A stretch of DNA of 64,000 nucleotides from Gnomoniopsis sp. IMI 355080 (lineage: Eukaryota > Ascomycota > Sordariomycetes > Diaporthales > Gnomoniaceae), in contig JAPEVC010000064.1 in the NCBI GenBank assembly GCA_027946555.1, positions 95,745 through 159,744 on the forward strand, in the 5' to 3' direction. This document shows, one piece after another, positions 11,576 to 22,936 of the stretch. How positions within the stretch are numbered: the first letter of the stretch is position 1; the number at the start of each line of letters is the position of its first letter. The notes beneath the pieces are model-generated. The model was not told where the DNA came from, did not search any database, and saw nothing but the letters and a program-made list of their open reading frames with translations. The translations under genes and the position numbers were made by a program.

Positions 11576-12482
11576 ATGTCTTGCAAAGACTGTGAAGAAA
11601 TCCCACCTGTCTCGGCGGACTACACCGAGAAGGGGACCTACGAGACTATTGCAGGGCTCAAGACGTGTAAGTCCTTCTTACCTACACCCTCGAGTCCAAG
11701 GACCTTCTCTCTCGTCTCCAGTAATGCTCACCACTTTCGCAGACATCACCGGGCCTTCCACGGCCACACGCGCCGCCATTACTATCTACGATGTCTTTGG
11801 CTTCTGTCCACAGACTCTTCAAGGCGCCGACCGTCTCGCCCAGCTCCTCGGCGACACGCTCGTCCTCGTCCCGGACTTCCTGAAGGGCTACTACATCCAG
11901 GAAAGCTGGTTGCCTCCTGACACACCTGAGAAGCAGAAGCTCTTCACGGAGTTCCGCGATGGTCCTGCTGCGCTTGAACCGAACGTGGCGGCTTTGCTGA
12001 AGTTGCGGAAAGAGGTAGGTGAGAAGTGGCCTGCTGTTGATGAGCATGTGGCGGTTGGTGGGTTGTGCTGGGGTGGGAAGGTCTCGGTGGTAGCTTGTGC
12101 AGAAGGCAATGAGGGCAAGGGAAGGAAATTCAATGTCATCTGGACGGCGCACCCTGGGTAAGTGCTGAAATATCCATTTCTACCTGACCTTGTCAGTAAA
12201 TGTAGCTAATGAAATCATAATAGTCGACTGGCCGCTGCAGACGCCGAAGCTGTCACCATTCCGTACCTTGTCCTGGCCTCTCCAGGCGAGGATGCTGAGG
12301 AGGTGGCGCAGGTGAAGGCGGTCTTGGAAAAACCTGGGAAGACTGGTTATGTCGAGACGTATGGACCTCCGATGTTTCACGGCTGGATGGGTGGGCGCGC
12401 AAACTTGAAGGACGACACGAATCGCAGGGAGTACGAGAGGGGCTATAAGCAGGTGGCAGACTTTGTAGCCAAGTACATTTAA
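11576..12482 (+). CDS. Dienelactone hydrolase family protein (three exons)
   Basis: Exons 11576-11666, 11743-12157 and 12224-12482 join into 254 residues; both introns (76 and 66 nt) have GTAAGT donors and AG acceptors and restore the frame. The protein is an alpha/beta-hydrolase of the dienelactone hydrolase family. The nucleophile elbow is GGLCWGGK with Cys139, the acid is probably Asp192 in ASPGED, and the catalytic His is His221 in MFHGWM. The N-terminal CKDCEEIPP words are typical of the fungal branch. Characterised members hydrolyse dienelactone in the chlorocatechol pathway, but most fungal paralogues have no known substrate, so a role in ring-cleavage metabolism or general ester hydrolysis is only inferred. 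No targeting signal is seen, so it is probably cytosolic. Confidence 0.92.
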
Positions 12483-12934
12483 GTTTTTGACTTGAGACAT
12501 GAGGAAGGACAGATCGAGATATTGCGGACTTATAGTCAAAATCAACGTTGGGTCAGAAGAGTTGAAAGTCTCGGGAAATGAAGGACAGTAAGGAAGATGA
12601 TAAGACACTTTATCGTCAGACAGCAGCTATCCACTGAGGGTGGTCTTACTGATCATTGGGAATCTTTCATACGGGAACAGTCTTCGGGTTGATGTTCCTA
12701 CAGAAGAGAATACGAAGCCATGTTGAGAATATTCAGGGAATTGATAACAACACTTCAGTCCTATTTGCAAGTTGGGGAAAGGAGAGGGGGGTCCCCGTGG
12801 GTGCGGTGAAAATACCGAGTTTGACTGGGGTCAGAAGTGTGGCTAGTGCGCCATCTCCAAAACGTCAGTATCGTACCTGAGTGCTGCGCAGTCAATCTTC
12901 AACTGCCAATATTACAACGACTTGCACCACCATC
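12483..12934. other. Intergenic before the NSRP1-like gene
   Basis: 452 bases, nothing recognised. The frame of the next gene is open back to 12881 but has no ATG before 12935. Confidence 0.5.
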
Positions 12935-14167
12935 ATGAGCAAACCAGGTCTTTCATTCGGGCTTAGCCTGAACAAAAAGAAGCCAGGACCGGTCAAAACT
13001 CAACCTCCCAAACGCAAGACTGCATTCGGCGGTGGTGACTCGGATGATGAAGCGCAAGATGCATCCTCCAAGACTGCGCAGGCCATCACGGAACTCGACG
13101 GCTTCGATAGCCCATCGACAACAACATCCACAGAACCTAATACAACAACATCCAAGATAAAACACGGCAAGGTGCCAACCGAACCTCCCAAGCTCAAAAC
13201 CAAGACCACCTCCGCCCAGCAATTCGGCGACCTCTCCTCAGCACTGACCTCGCGCAAGTACGCTGAACAAGCGCAATCACTCGATCCATCAGTCTACGAT
13301 TATGACGCCGCTTACGATGTCATTAAAGCTGCTGAGAAGCAGCGCGAGACCGAGGCAAAGAAGGAGAGCGCGCAGCGCAAGTCACGCTACATGGACAGCG
13401 TGACCAAGGCAGCCGAGCAGCGCGAGCGCGACAGGGGCGTGGCGGAGCTTAAGAAGATTCAGCGCGAGCGCGAGGCTGAGGGCGATGAGTTCGCAGATAA
13501 GGAGAAGTTTGTCACAGAGGCGTACAAAAAGAAGCAGGAAGAGGACAAGAGGAATGAGGAAGAGGAGAGACGTAGGGAGGAAGAGGAACGCAAGAAGAAT
13601 AAATTTGGCGGAATGACGGGCTTTCATAAAGAGGTGTTGGAGAGAGAGAACCAGCGCCGCATAGAAATGGAGAGGTTGGCTGCCGAGGCAGCGAAGAACG
13701 GGGGACTGCCCAAGTCAAACGAGCCCGAGGAGGAGAGGACACAGACGGATGTTGCGAAGGAGATCAACGCCAAGGGCGGCAAGATTGCTGTCAACGAGGA
13801 GGGTGAAGTCGTGGACAAGCGTGAGCTGCTGAGGGGTGGTCTCAACCTTGGCGCGAAGAAGAAGACAGACGAGCCCAAAGATACGGCTCGGACCTCATCA
13901 GGTACGGGATCGCGCGATCAGTCCAAAGGTTACTTTGCGCCTGGTGGCAAGCAGGCCATGCGCGAGAGACAGACGCGCATGATGGAGGCGCAACTGGAGC
14001 AGGCGCTCAAGAGGTCGCGTGACGAGGAGGAGGAAGAACGCAAGAAGATTGAGCAGCAATCAAAGTCACAAAAGACATCGGCGGATATCTCTAGTGCGAA
14101 GGAGAGGTATCTTGCTCGAAAGAGAGCCGCGGAAGAGGCAAAGAAGAATGGACAGGAGGCCCTATGA
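12935..14167 (+). CDS. NSRP1-like nuclear speckle splicing regulatory protein (DUF2040)
   Basis: A single exon of 410 residues starting at ATCATGAGC (12935). The N terminus GLSFGLSLNKKK is the usual start of this family. Residues about 95-215 hold the conserved NSRP1 N-terminal domain: SRKYAEQAQSLDPSVYDYDA followed by a long charged coiled coil rich in Arg, Glu and Lys (RKSRYMDSV, AEQRERDRGVAEL, EEERRREEEERKK). Downstream are KFGGMTGFHKEVLE, a low-complexity acidic/basic tail and a Lys/Glu-rich C terminus. The human homologue CCDC55/NSRP1 is a nuclear speckle protein that affects alternative splice-site choice. Family membership is clear from the DPSVYDYD core; the splicing role in this fungus is inferred from homology. 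Confidence 0.85.
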   Translation: MSKPGLSFGLSLNKKKPGPVKTQPPKRKTAFGGGDSDDEAQDASSKTAQAITELDGFDSPSTTTSTEPNTTTSKIKHGKVPTEPPKLKTKTTSAQQFGDLSSALTSRKYAEQAQSLDPSVYDYDAAYDVIKAAEKQRETEAKKESAQRKSRYMDSVTKAAEQRERDRGVAELKKIQREREAEGDEFADKEKFVTEAYKKKQEEDKRNEEEERRREEEERKKNKFGGMTGFHKEVLERENQRRIEMERLAAEAAKNGGLPKSNEPEEERTQTDVAKEINAKGGKIAVNEEGEVVDKRELLRGGLNLGAKKKTDEPKDTARTSSGTGSRDQSKGYFAPGGKQAMRERQTRMMEAQLEQALKRSRDEEEEERKKIEQQSKSQKTSADISSAKERYLARKRAAEEAKKNGQEAL

Positions 14168-15341
14168 GTAGAATGATACCCGAGCCTTGGCAAGGACTCC
14201 CAATTCGATTTTTTTTTCTTTCCAATATCTATACAGCGTGTGGCGTCTCTTAGGTTCTTTGCACCCGATGAATGATCTTTCAACAAAACCATAGAACCTC
14301 GCCACAACTTCCGTTCTTTCGGTCACCTGTGTTTTGAAGTTGCCTCGTGCACCTCCCGAAGGCCTTCGTACTTGGCTGTCGTTTCGTCCCTTAGCATTCC
14401 CTTGATAAGTCTATCGTCACAGATCTCTTGAAATCAACCGGTCACCTTGACCCTTGCTCTTTCTTTATGCGCGTTATAAAGGCTGAGTTGACTCTGTACG
14501 TCCTGTTAGTCGTGCGTAGGACCGACGCCGTGACGAAGGATAACACTGACTGGTTCCATGCCGCCATATACTTGTCCATGCAATTGGTTATGCACAGGCT
14601 CTCGCCGTTTGATAATGAGGATCCAGGTTTCGGCACGCATCTCTCGTAGCAAGACTCGTTCATTTTCTGTGACTCCGGTTAGCCGGCGCATCAACGAGAG
14701 TCGGGCGTTGACAGGGCTGCACTTGCCTCCATAAGTATCCGCACGTTGGCCGTGTTGGATTCGATCTGGACCTGGCGCATGACCGCCTCTTTCAAAGTAC
14801 TGGAGTCTGACATGCTGAGGATTCGTGGAGGAGCAAGACTAAAGAGTTGAGAAAGGCTCGAAACACGTAGTATGCGCAAGGCTGAAGGGCCCAGCAAAAT
14901 CGATGATGCTCAAGCCCTCGAGAAAATCCATTTGCCTGCCCTGGCAGTGTGCTGGAGTTTCCACTATATCGGGAATCCCTGTGAGTGACTGGGGTGATCG
15001 ACGGCAGGGGTAGCTGTCTGGGGCAGGCAAGACAAGCAACCTAGGCTCAGCAGCTCTCTGACAAGTACTAGTACCCCTGTCGCTTGAAGGGGAAACTGGC
15101 CTGCAACAGAAAAAGGCCAGCTAGCGATTCACAGCAATTGGGTTGGGTGGCCCGAACGCATGCAGCGCCAGAACGTCGAAGTTGACCTCGGACTTCTACT
15201 TCCTACACATTCCACACTCGACCCTCTCGACAAGACAGACAGTGGCGACTGACTGCCTGCATCTTTTCCCTTTGCTGTCTTCTTGCCCTCTTCCCTAGGT
15301 TCTGGTTGTCTTTTCATTCTGGTTCAGTTGCATTTGGAACA
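14168..15341. other. 1.2 kb intergenic before the lectin gene
   Basis: Only small overlapping ORFs on both strands without domain words. The last 150 bases before the lectin ATG are pyrimidine-rich and probably are its leader. Confidence 0.5.
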
Positions 15342-16487
15342 ATGTGGTTCAGTGCTTGGTTGTCGGCCTTGTGCCTGGCAACGCTGGCTCTTGGAGCCAC
15401 CAAACAAGACGCCAAAGATGATGGCAGTACTGTGAAGAGCATAGGGGTATGTTGATATGTCTTGGTGAACGACAGGATGTTCCAAAGCTAACCATCATGT
15501 CCTTACAGCTGCGCACCCACACTCTCCAACAGGTTGGAACCCCGATGTTATAGCTCCTCATGCGACGCAGTCAACAGGCTAACCTTTGGCACAATCCAGC
15601 CTTATCTTGACTCTGATATGCAAAGTCGATGGTATGACTTTGGCGGCGATGCAGTAGTCAGAACAGATGCGTACGTATACTGCGACAGGCCCTCCAAGGC
15701 GACTGCATCAGGGCGCTTCTAACATATGCACAGCTACATCCGCCTAACCTCCGATCAACCGTCGCAGACAGGCCACCTGTGGTCAAAAGTCCCCTTGACT
15801 GCGACAAACTGGGAAATCGAGGTCGAATTCAAGATCCACGGCAAGAACTCTCTGTTTGGCGACGGCTTCGCGATGTGGGTTACAAAGTCACGCGCGCAGG
15901 AGGGACCAGTTTTTGGCAGCATCGACAACTTCGAGGGCCTAGGCGTTTTTTTCGACACGTACAAGAACAACCGACCCGGCACTGTGTTTCCCTACGTAAT
16001 GGCAATGGTGGGCGACGGAAAGACTTCCTACGACAAGGACACGGATGGCAAAGCGCAAGAGTTTGCAGGCTGCTCTGCGCGCGGCATCCGGCACGCATCC
16101 ATCCCGACGAAGTTCCGCCTGACGTACTTCCAGGACAAGCAGCTGAAGCTGGAGCTGCAGTACAAGAAGGAGGACGACTGGCTGCTGTGCTTTGAGACGA
16201 ACCAGCCCCCCGCCATCCCCAACGTCGCCTATCTTGGCTTTAGCTCCGAAACGGGCGAGCTGAGCGACAACCACGACATTGTCTCCATCACCGCCAAGAA
16301 TCTATACCAATCCAACCCATCATCTACCCCTGGAAGCGGCAGGAAGAAGAGGCCCAGCCCTCGCAAGAAGGGCGGTAGCTGGCTGTGGTTTTTTGGCAAG
16401 ATCATTCTCTTCATCCTGGCTGTTGGTGGTGCGTACGTGGGCTACACGGCTTGGCGGACCAACAACATGCGGCGGCACCGTTTCTGA
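15342..16487 (+). CDS. L-type (legume-like) lectin membrane protein, VIP36/Emp47-like cargo receptor
   Basis: Exons 15342-15446, 15509-15532, 15600-15670 and 15734-16487 join into 317 residues. Exon 2 is a 24-nt microexon coding LRTHTLQQ; the join gives LRTHTLQQ-PYLDSDMQSRWYDFGG, the standard start of the family. A signal peptide covers about residues 1-19. The lectin domain (about 36-250) has WYDFGGDAVV, SFFGDGFAMW-type words (here LFGDGFAMW) and EGLGVFFDTYKNNRP, which carry the Asp and Asn that bind calcium and mannose in this family. A basic linker precedes one transmembrane helix (WFFGKIILFILAVGGAYVGY) and a short cytosolic tail ending RRHRF, resembling the basic/aromatic ER-export tails of VIP36 and ERGIC-53. 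The protein should cycle between ER and Golgi as a glycoprotein cargo receptor or quality-control lectin. Confidence 0.93.
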
Positions 16488-17248
16488 GCAAGTCGGAGAG
16501 AATAGTGAGCTTGATAGGATGACAGGATGAAGTGATGATCCAAGCATGCATTCACAATCAAAGGGAAGGTCAATTCCTTTCTGGACAGGTCCCAGGAGTT
16601 TAGGGGAAATTTCAAAGCGAAAAAGTACATACATGCTCGTTGATATTGATGAACTTGACAAGACCTATTGAGCCCAGCAATTTGAGGAAGTCCCCGTCTG
16701 TATTCGTCCGATATACTCGTGATGTCCATAGGCCATACTTCCACACCTACTGACCTAGGTACCTAGGAGTCAAGTTCTTTACTTTCTTGCTTAGCCGAGC
16801 AGAACGCACTCGAATTCGCACAGAGCAAATGCCACCAGCAGCGGCGATAAGATAAGCAAGGCCGACTATTAGTTGCGTCAGGATCGCTGTCTTTGAAGAG
16901 TACTAGGACGGACTTATAGTATAAATATGATGATTACGTGCATGTATATATTTACGATTTGTCTGTACACACTACAAACAGAGATTATTACACATGCGGG
17001 TCACACGGTATCAAGACTTAGAGTTTGTGCTTCGCAGCACTAGGACCCCGCGCCATTGGCTTCAGGCTAAGGTTAGCACGGATCGGGACTGTATGTAGTA
17101 GCACTGAAATACGCCACTCCCACGACGAGCACAATGATGATGGACAGCACGCTAGCATGGGGATGCTTCTGCAAAGCATCGTCACCTACCTAGTATCCAG
17201 CTCACACATACGTGAAGCAAAACCCCGCGGGCAAGACTGACCCCGGAG

Positions 17249-17280
17249 GAGGTGGGAGAGACAGGAGGTGGGAGAGACAG
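17249..17280. repeat. Tandem duplication of a 16-bp unit
   Basis: The unit GAGGTGGGAGAGACAG occurs twice head to tail, exactly, and a third copy starts but stops after four bases. It lies upstream of the PKA gene and is purine-rich on the plus strand. Confidence 0.9.
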
Positions 17281-17927
17281 GAGGCCAGAAACAGAGACAT
17301 ACGGCTGGCAAGTAATGGAATCACCAAGACTGGAATCGAAGACATGCCTACCTCGGGTCCCGTTCCGAACGCAGCAGTTGTCGTGTCTAGGAGCACATAC
17401 TGGCGCCGTGTCTGCGTAAGACTAAGACAAGGAGGGCCGGCCAGAACAGCTGCCACAACCAGACGGAGACCGAAGCAAGATGAGACTTGTTCTTTCGACC
17501 GCGGCAACGGAGCTGAAGGTCCCAATTGCTTGCACTCGGCCAAGTTCAAGGAATGGCCCTCCTCTACATCATGTCCCAATCCGTCCCGTCATCTGAAAAC
17601 AGCTTCTGTCCGTTTCCAACATCTGCACGTCAACCTCCTTTCATGCTCTTTCAATCTCCTTCAGGGCACGCCACCAGCCACTAGTCTTCGTGTCTTCGTC
17701 CTATTTTCTACATTCTCACCTGTGCTTGGAATCAACACGCCACCGTTTCGTGGTCAAAGTATCGTCTTGTCTTGGTTTACAGGCTTACGAGCTCACACTT
17801 GTCATCTAAGGGCTTGGGTTTCCTCCCTCTAATTTCTCCTGCTCAAATTTGCAGTGCCAGCAAATCACAAATCATCAAGGCACTTGACTGACCCCTCGCA
17901 TATCCACTTGCATTCCCCGCCTTGAAC

Positions 17928-17951
17928 CTGGCAAGCTGGCAAGCTGGCAAG
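17928..17951. repeat. Three tandem copies of CTGGCAAG
   Basis: The 8-bp unit CTGGCAAG is repeated three times without mismatch in the probable leader or promoter of the PKA gene. Replication slippage is the simplest origin. Confidence 0.9.
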
Positions 17952-19276
17952 CAAAGCATAGGCGTGTCAGGCAAGCTTCCCGAACAGCTGTCCAGCTGCA
18001 ATCCCATGACCCCGGTTTCCTTACAGCTCGAGCTCGTCATCTGCACCCGAGATCGACGACAGTTGGGTGCTGCATGGCCCAACATCGCCTTGAACTGTCT
18101 CGACTCGATCAACTTCCAGCAGTGGACCGAATTAGCAACAATTGACTCGCTCGGCTGCTTCATCCCAGCCTCCCACCCAAGATTCAGTCCCCAATAGCCC
18201 AGCCCGGTTAACGGTCAGGCCCAGTTTATACTACAGCGATCTGCCCAACAGCAAACTACACCGTTATTCAAATTCGGGGCGAGGTCTCGTAAACGGTATA
18301 CCTCGCGCTTAGCCCTCCTGAAAACGTGTCAAGCAAGATAGACACACCGTACGGAAAATAGCTCCAAACAAATCGGCCCATCAGCTGTAATTCCGGGTTG
18401 CTCCTCAGCACATTGCAGCAGCAAGCATTCCACAACAGCCTGCACTGTCACTCGTGGCCAATCCTTTATCTATCACTTTCCGGGAACGACGAATGCGAAC
18501 TGCATTGGACTGTGCTCTTTTGCTTCCTTTGTGGCATAGGGTCAACTAGCACACTGGCTTGCATCACCTACGGCAGATGCAAGCTCTTCCGTTTTGCATT
18601 GGATCAACATTGTGTGCTTCTCTCCCTCACCAGTACCTACTCTCACAGCACCCTGTTCAACCTTGACACGGCAGCTGGTTGCCCTCCCTTCTTGCTCCGG
18701 GAGTGCTCGAGATTCCACTCCCTTCCTCGGACTTCAACCTTGGCTTTTTAGAGTCCTTCCCCTTGGCTTTGGACTTTTACTGCGGTTGGCAATCCAGAAA
18801 CAACTCTGCAAGAGACGAGGCAACAAATTGGCAAGTCAATTGCAGATTGTCATTAGCTTTCATTCAGCAAGAGCCGTACGCAAGTCTGCAAAGAAGCGCA
18901 AGCTGGATACCTTCGGATTCCTTGTCTGTGATTGATTTGCCTTGCATTGCATCTGTCGAGAGGCAATAGCAGGTAGCCAGTCAGTCAGTCGAGACAAGTC
19001 TCCGGTATTGATTGGGTTTCAACCCCCTCCCTCTTACCTGCCTCTCAAAGAAAGTCAAAGGGTTCCAAGCTTTGTCGGTACCCTCTTGGTCCTTGGTCCT
19101 TGCCCACCCCCGGCCGCCAGCATTTGCCCGACTTGAGTCTATTCCTGCCCCGGCCAGGCCTGCGCGAGTCCCCGCCGCAGCGCACCCGGCACTCCGTACC
19201 GCCCCCCCTATTCCCCTTGCCCACTCCCCGGGCTTGACTGCAGCACTTTCTTGTGCTCCCGATCGTACGGTCTTCA

Positions 19277-21056
19277 ATGCCTAGCCTCGGTTTCCTCAAG
19301 AAAAAGCGGACGCGACCAGACGACCCTAACTCGACCAGTCAGCCTACGAGTCCCGTCACACCTACTTCGTCGGGGGCAAGAAGCTTCGACCACACGTCCG
19401 CCCTTACCTCCCTGCCCGCCCCTCCTGTCCAGCCTGTCGATTCGCAGCAGAAGGTCGCACCGGCTTCGAGGCCGTCAGAAGGCGAGAAGGTGGCCATGAA
19501 TCCGGCCACTGCCCATTACCCTTCCAATTATGCAGCTCCGCACAGCCCGTCACCGGGCACCGATCCCAACGGCCTAGCTCCAGGTGTTTTGCCAAGTATC
19601 GCCAACTTGATCCATCCGCAATCCGACGCTGCCACCCATGCGCAACAACAACAGCTAGAGCAGCAGCAGCAACAACAACAACAACAACAACAAAGTATAC
19701 CTACAAACCAACAATCGTTAAATCAGCAACAGCCCCAATTCCCTGCGCCGCCCGCCAATGGTGGGGGAATAGCGCCCGGCGCCAACACCCTACCGCAACA
19801 AACATCCACGATGCCCCAACAACAACCAACCCCGGCCCAGACGCCCCAGGCGCAAGCCCAAGCGGCGGCCAGGCAGACCAAAGGGAAATACTCGCTGGCC
19901 GACTTCGAAATTCTGCGAACCCTAGGTACCGGTAGTTTCGGCAGGGTGCATCTGGTCCAGTCGAGGCACAACCAACGATTCTACGCCGTCAAGGTGCTGA
20001 AGAAGGCACAGGTTGTCAAGATGAAGCAAGTCGAACACACCAACGACGAGCGCAAGATGTTGGGCGAGGTCAAGCATCCATTCTTGATCACACTCTGGGG
20101 GACGTTCCAGGACTCGAGGAATTTGTACATGGTAATGGACTTTGTGGAGGGCGGTGAGCTGTTCTCGCTGCTCAGGAAATCCGGTGTATGTTGCATCCTC
20201 CGCCGGAATTATGTTGCCCATCTTGATTCATGGGCGGAAAGGCACGGCGAGCAGCTAGGAATTTCACTAACACCATGCTTTATACCTAGCGCTTCCCCAA
20301 CCCTGTTGCCAAATTCTACGCCGCCGAGGTGACTCTTGCCCTCGAATACCTACATGAGAAAAATATCATATACCGAGATCTGAAACCCGAAAACCTACTC
20401 CTCGACCGGCACGGGCATCTCAAGATCACAGATTTTGGCTTTGCGAAAAGAGTGCCCGACAAGACATGGACTCTTTGTGGAACCCCTGACTACCTTGCGC
20501 CGGAGGTGGTATCGAACAAGGGCTACAACAAGTCGGTCGACTGGTAGGTAACGGAGCATTTGTCCCAAGCAAGTCAGAGGTGCTGACACCAGATATTACA
20601 GGTGGTCATTAGGGATTCTGATATACGAAATGCTTTGTGGATACACGCCATTCTGGGATAGTGGCTCACCCATGAAGATCTATGAAAACATCTTGCGCGG
20701 AAAAGTCAAATACCCGGCCTATATCAACCCCGATGCGCAGGACTTGTTGGAGAGATTGATCACGGCCGACCTGACGAAGCGCCTCGGCAATCTGTATGGG
20801 GGCCCGAAGGATGTGAAGCAACATGCATGGTTCGCTGAGGTGACATGGGATCGGCTCGCCAGGAAAGACATAGATGCCCCGTACACGCCTCCAGTCAAGG
20901 CCGGCGCTGGTGACGCCAGCCAATTCGATCGGTACCCAGAGGATCCCGAAAGATACGGCACAGGCGGCCATGACGAGTAAGCATCCTTTGTATGACTTTT
21001 GAAAACAACTTGCGCTGACACCTGATAGATACGGTCATCTCTTTGGCGACTTCTAG
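19277..21056 (+). CDS. pkaC: cAMP-dependent protein kinase catalytic subunit
   Basis: Exons 19277-20185, 20290-20543, 20602-20976 and 21029-21056 join into 521 residues. Residues 1-205 are disordered, rich in Pro, Ser and Gln with a glutamine run near 125-138. The AGC kinase domain starts at about Phe210: glycine loop GTGSFG (about 217-222), Lys239 in YAVKVLKK, catalytic YRDLKPEN (Asp333), DFG at 351-353, activation loop TWTLCGTPDYLAPE with Thr364 in the place of PKA Thr197. The C-terminal tail ends YGHLFGDF, the hydrophobic FxxF motif encoded by the tiny last exon. The enzyme is activated when cAMP releases the regulatory subunit, and in filamentous fungi controls growth, germination and, in pathogens, infection structures. 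Identity is certain; ranking as the main isoform (PKA-C1) follows from the long N terminus and domain similarity. Confidence 0.96.
19645..19693 (+). repeat. CAA/CAG tract coding polyglutamine in the PKA N terminus
   Basis: A nearly pure run of CAA and CAG codons encodes QQQQLEQ followed by eleven or so glutamines. Mixed codons reduce slippage, but the length may still vary between strains. Confidence 0.9.
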
Positions 21057-22936
21057 TTTGGAAGCGGGTACAGTGTGCCACGAGATACAAGAGTCGAACA
21101 ACAGCGGGCTCAGCCGGGCGAGTGGGCATTGTAGGTTGTCATGTGTTATTAGGGGTTGCCAAAGCCGGGTGGTCTTCCCGCGCAGTTAGAGACTAAGCTC
21201 TCAAATTCCTGGAGTCGTGGGCCTTTCTTTAATTTTGAATCGCGGGGGTCGGTCACAAGATTTGCGCTTGGTCTATCTCTCCCATTTGGGTCTTGGGCAC
21301 TGGATCACGGTTGCGAAACGGGAAACGATTGTCAATCCGATCATCAATACCGGATGATGGACTGACGCGGGCAGGGAGGAAGCATTGTTATCCACATTAT
21401 CATCATCACCATCATCAACATCAACAACATCATCATCGTCATCACCTATGGCTTCCAACACCACCACTACGTCTGACCAGGCACCATCATTGTCATCCTA
21501 TACAGAGCAGAGGAATCAGCAGTGTCAGATAGCAATTAAAGCAAGCAGACAGAGAAAACGAAGAGAAGGGTCTTCCTCAACTCGAATACCAGTATTCCTG
21601 TAAGATTCTTAAGGACTTGGATACTTGTGCTGGACTTCAGCATACCTAGGTAGGTACTGGTCAAGCCCTCCCTGCGCCCGGCCTTGAGGAAGTCAGGAGT
21701 CAACATTTGTTACAATTACCGCACAAAGTCAGCTCGCCGTATTGATGATGCCAAAAGGAAACGACGAATTGTACGTTGGAAAGAAAAGGAGACACGGTTT
21801 CGGAGATGCCGTCCAAAAATTGTTCAGACCGCGGCCCCGGCGCGTTGAGGCGGGCCGGGCCTGTGAACGGTGACAAGAGCCGCAAGGTGGCAGTAGCGTG
21901 TAGGTCGTGGTGAGGAATAATATAACATGGATACCAAACTCTTTATTAGGTAGCTCCCGTGACAAGGCTCCCACGGCCGGTACGAGCCGTAGTAGTCAGA
22001 AATGATGGCAGCGAGGCGTCGTGATATTGCCCAGGAAGGCTGTATTATACTCATGTTCGGAGTATCAGACCGAGGCCAATGTCGCATCGCTTCCCAACAT
22101 CCGGCCGGTTGGAGAGACCGTCTCTGTCTCTCTCTCTCTGTCGGGTCCGGGCAAAGAAGTCTGGTCTTATCCAGGAAAGATGCCATAAGCTACATACTTA
22201 GTAGGTATGCAAGCCCCGCATCTGATTACTTTCCCGGCTACTGGGCATTTTCACATTGGAGAGTATCTCCTTCTTTTCTCTGTAATTACGACTTTTTATC
22301 TCGTCCTCCTTTTTGCATCGTCCAGCCCAGCCTGAGCCCGAGGCCGTGCCCCTCGCTCGCCTGAATCGATGGGACCTCTCCATGGCACTTTATCCCCGAT
22401 TGGGCCCACAAAAAGCTGCTGGAGATCTTTCTGACAGGACAGTCTGTTTGGTTCTGGCCCTTCTTCTTCCTCGCTTGTCGGCTTGTTTGAGGCTCATATA
22501 CAGCACACACACACACACAGCACAGCACCCGTCTTTGTACCTGTTTCCCTCCCACACTTTGTAAGGAGGAAGAAAGCATAGACACTGTCTGCAATCTGCA
22601 TCTGCCCGCTTCTGCAGCCGCCACTTGTTCGCTCGGTTCGTGCAGGTGTGAGAGAGACGTGGATAGGCGCAGCCAAACAAGGGCTTTCTGTCTCTCTCGC
22701 TCTCTCGCTTCGGATTATGTGCTTGGCTTCTCTTGACCGACATTCCTCGACTATCTGCATTTCCTCTAATCTTGTCCTCGTCTACGAATAGCCAGCCCTT
22801 CTTACCATGTCTTGCTACTAGATGCTTGAGAAAAGTCCTCTTCTCACAAAGCTTGCACTCTTGATCTGTTTTTCCTTTTGGGGGGGTCTCCAATTTCGTT
22901 GCGAATTGATTCAAAATCCTTGTCTTGCTGGTACCG
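21057..22936. other. 1.9 kb intergenic between PKA and CorA-fold genes
   Basis: No gene supported. It contains an ATC/AAC-rich microsatellite at about 21400-21447, TACCTAGGTA at 21643-21652, a CT repeat at about 22125-22139 and a CA repeat at about 22502-22520. The last 600 bases are CT-rich and probably form the leader of the CorA-fold gene. Reverse-strand ORFs of 211 and 226 codons here overlap its first exons and are shadows. Confidence 0.5.
21400..21447. repeat. ATC/AAC trinucleotide microsatellite
   Basis: An imperfect run of ATC, ACC and AAC triplets about 350 bases after the PKA stop codon. It is not within a supported reading frame. Confidence 0.85.

Larger units (their letters stand above)
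16488..19276. other. 2.8 kb upstream region of the PKA gene
   Basis: No supportable gene. The largest ORF (17212-17832) lacks an ATG at its start and has low-complexity content. From about 17560 on, the plus strand is rich in C and T with many short CCTCC and TTGC words, consistent with a long transcribed leader of the kinase gene. It also contains two small tandem repeats (17249-17280 and 17928-17951) and the palindrome-like ACCTAGGTACCTAGG at 16753-16767. Confidence 0.5.

Noticed and set aside
17212..17832. Forward ORF of 206 codons upstream of the PKA gene
   Set aside because: Starts with a non-ATG codon, includes the tandem 16-bp repeat, and has no domain words.
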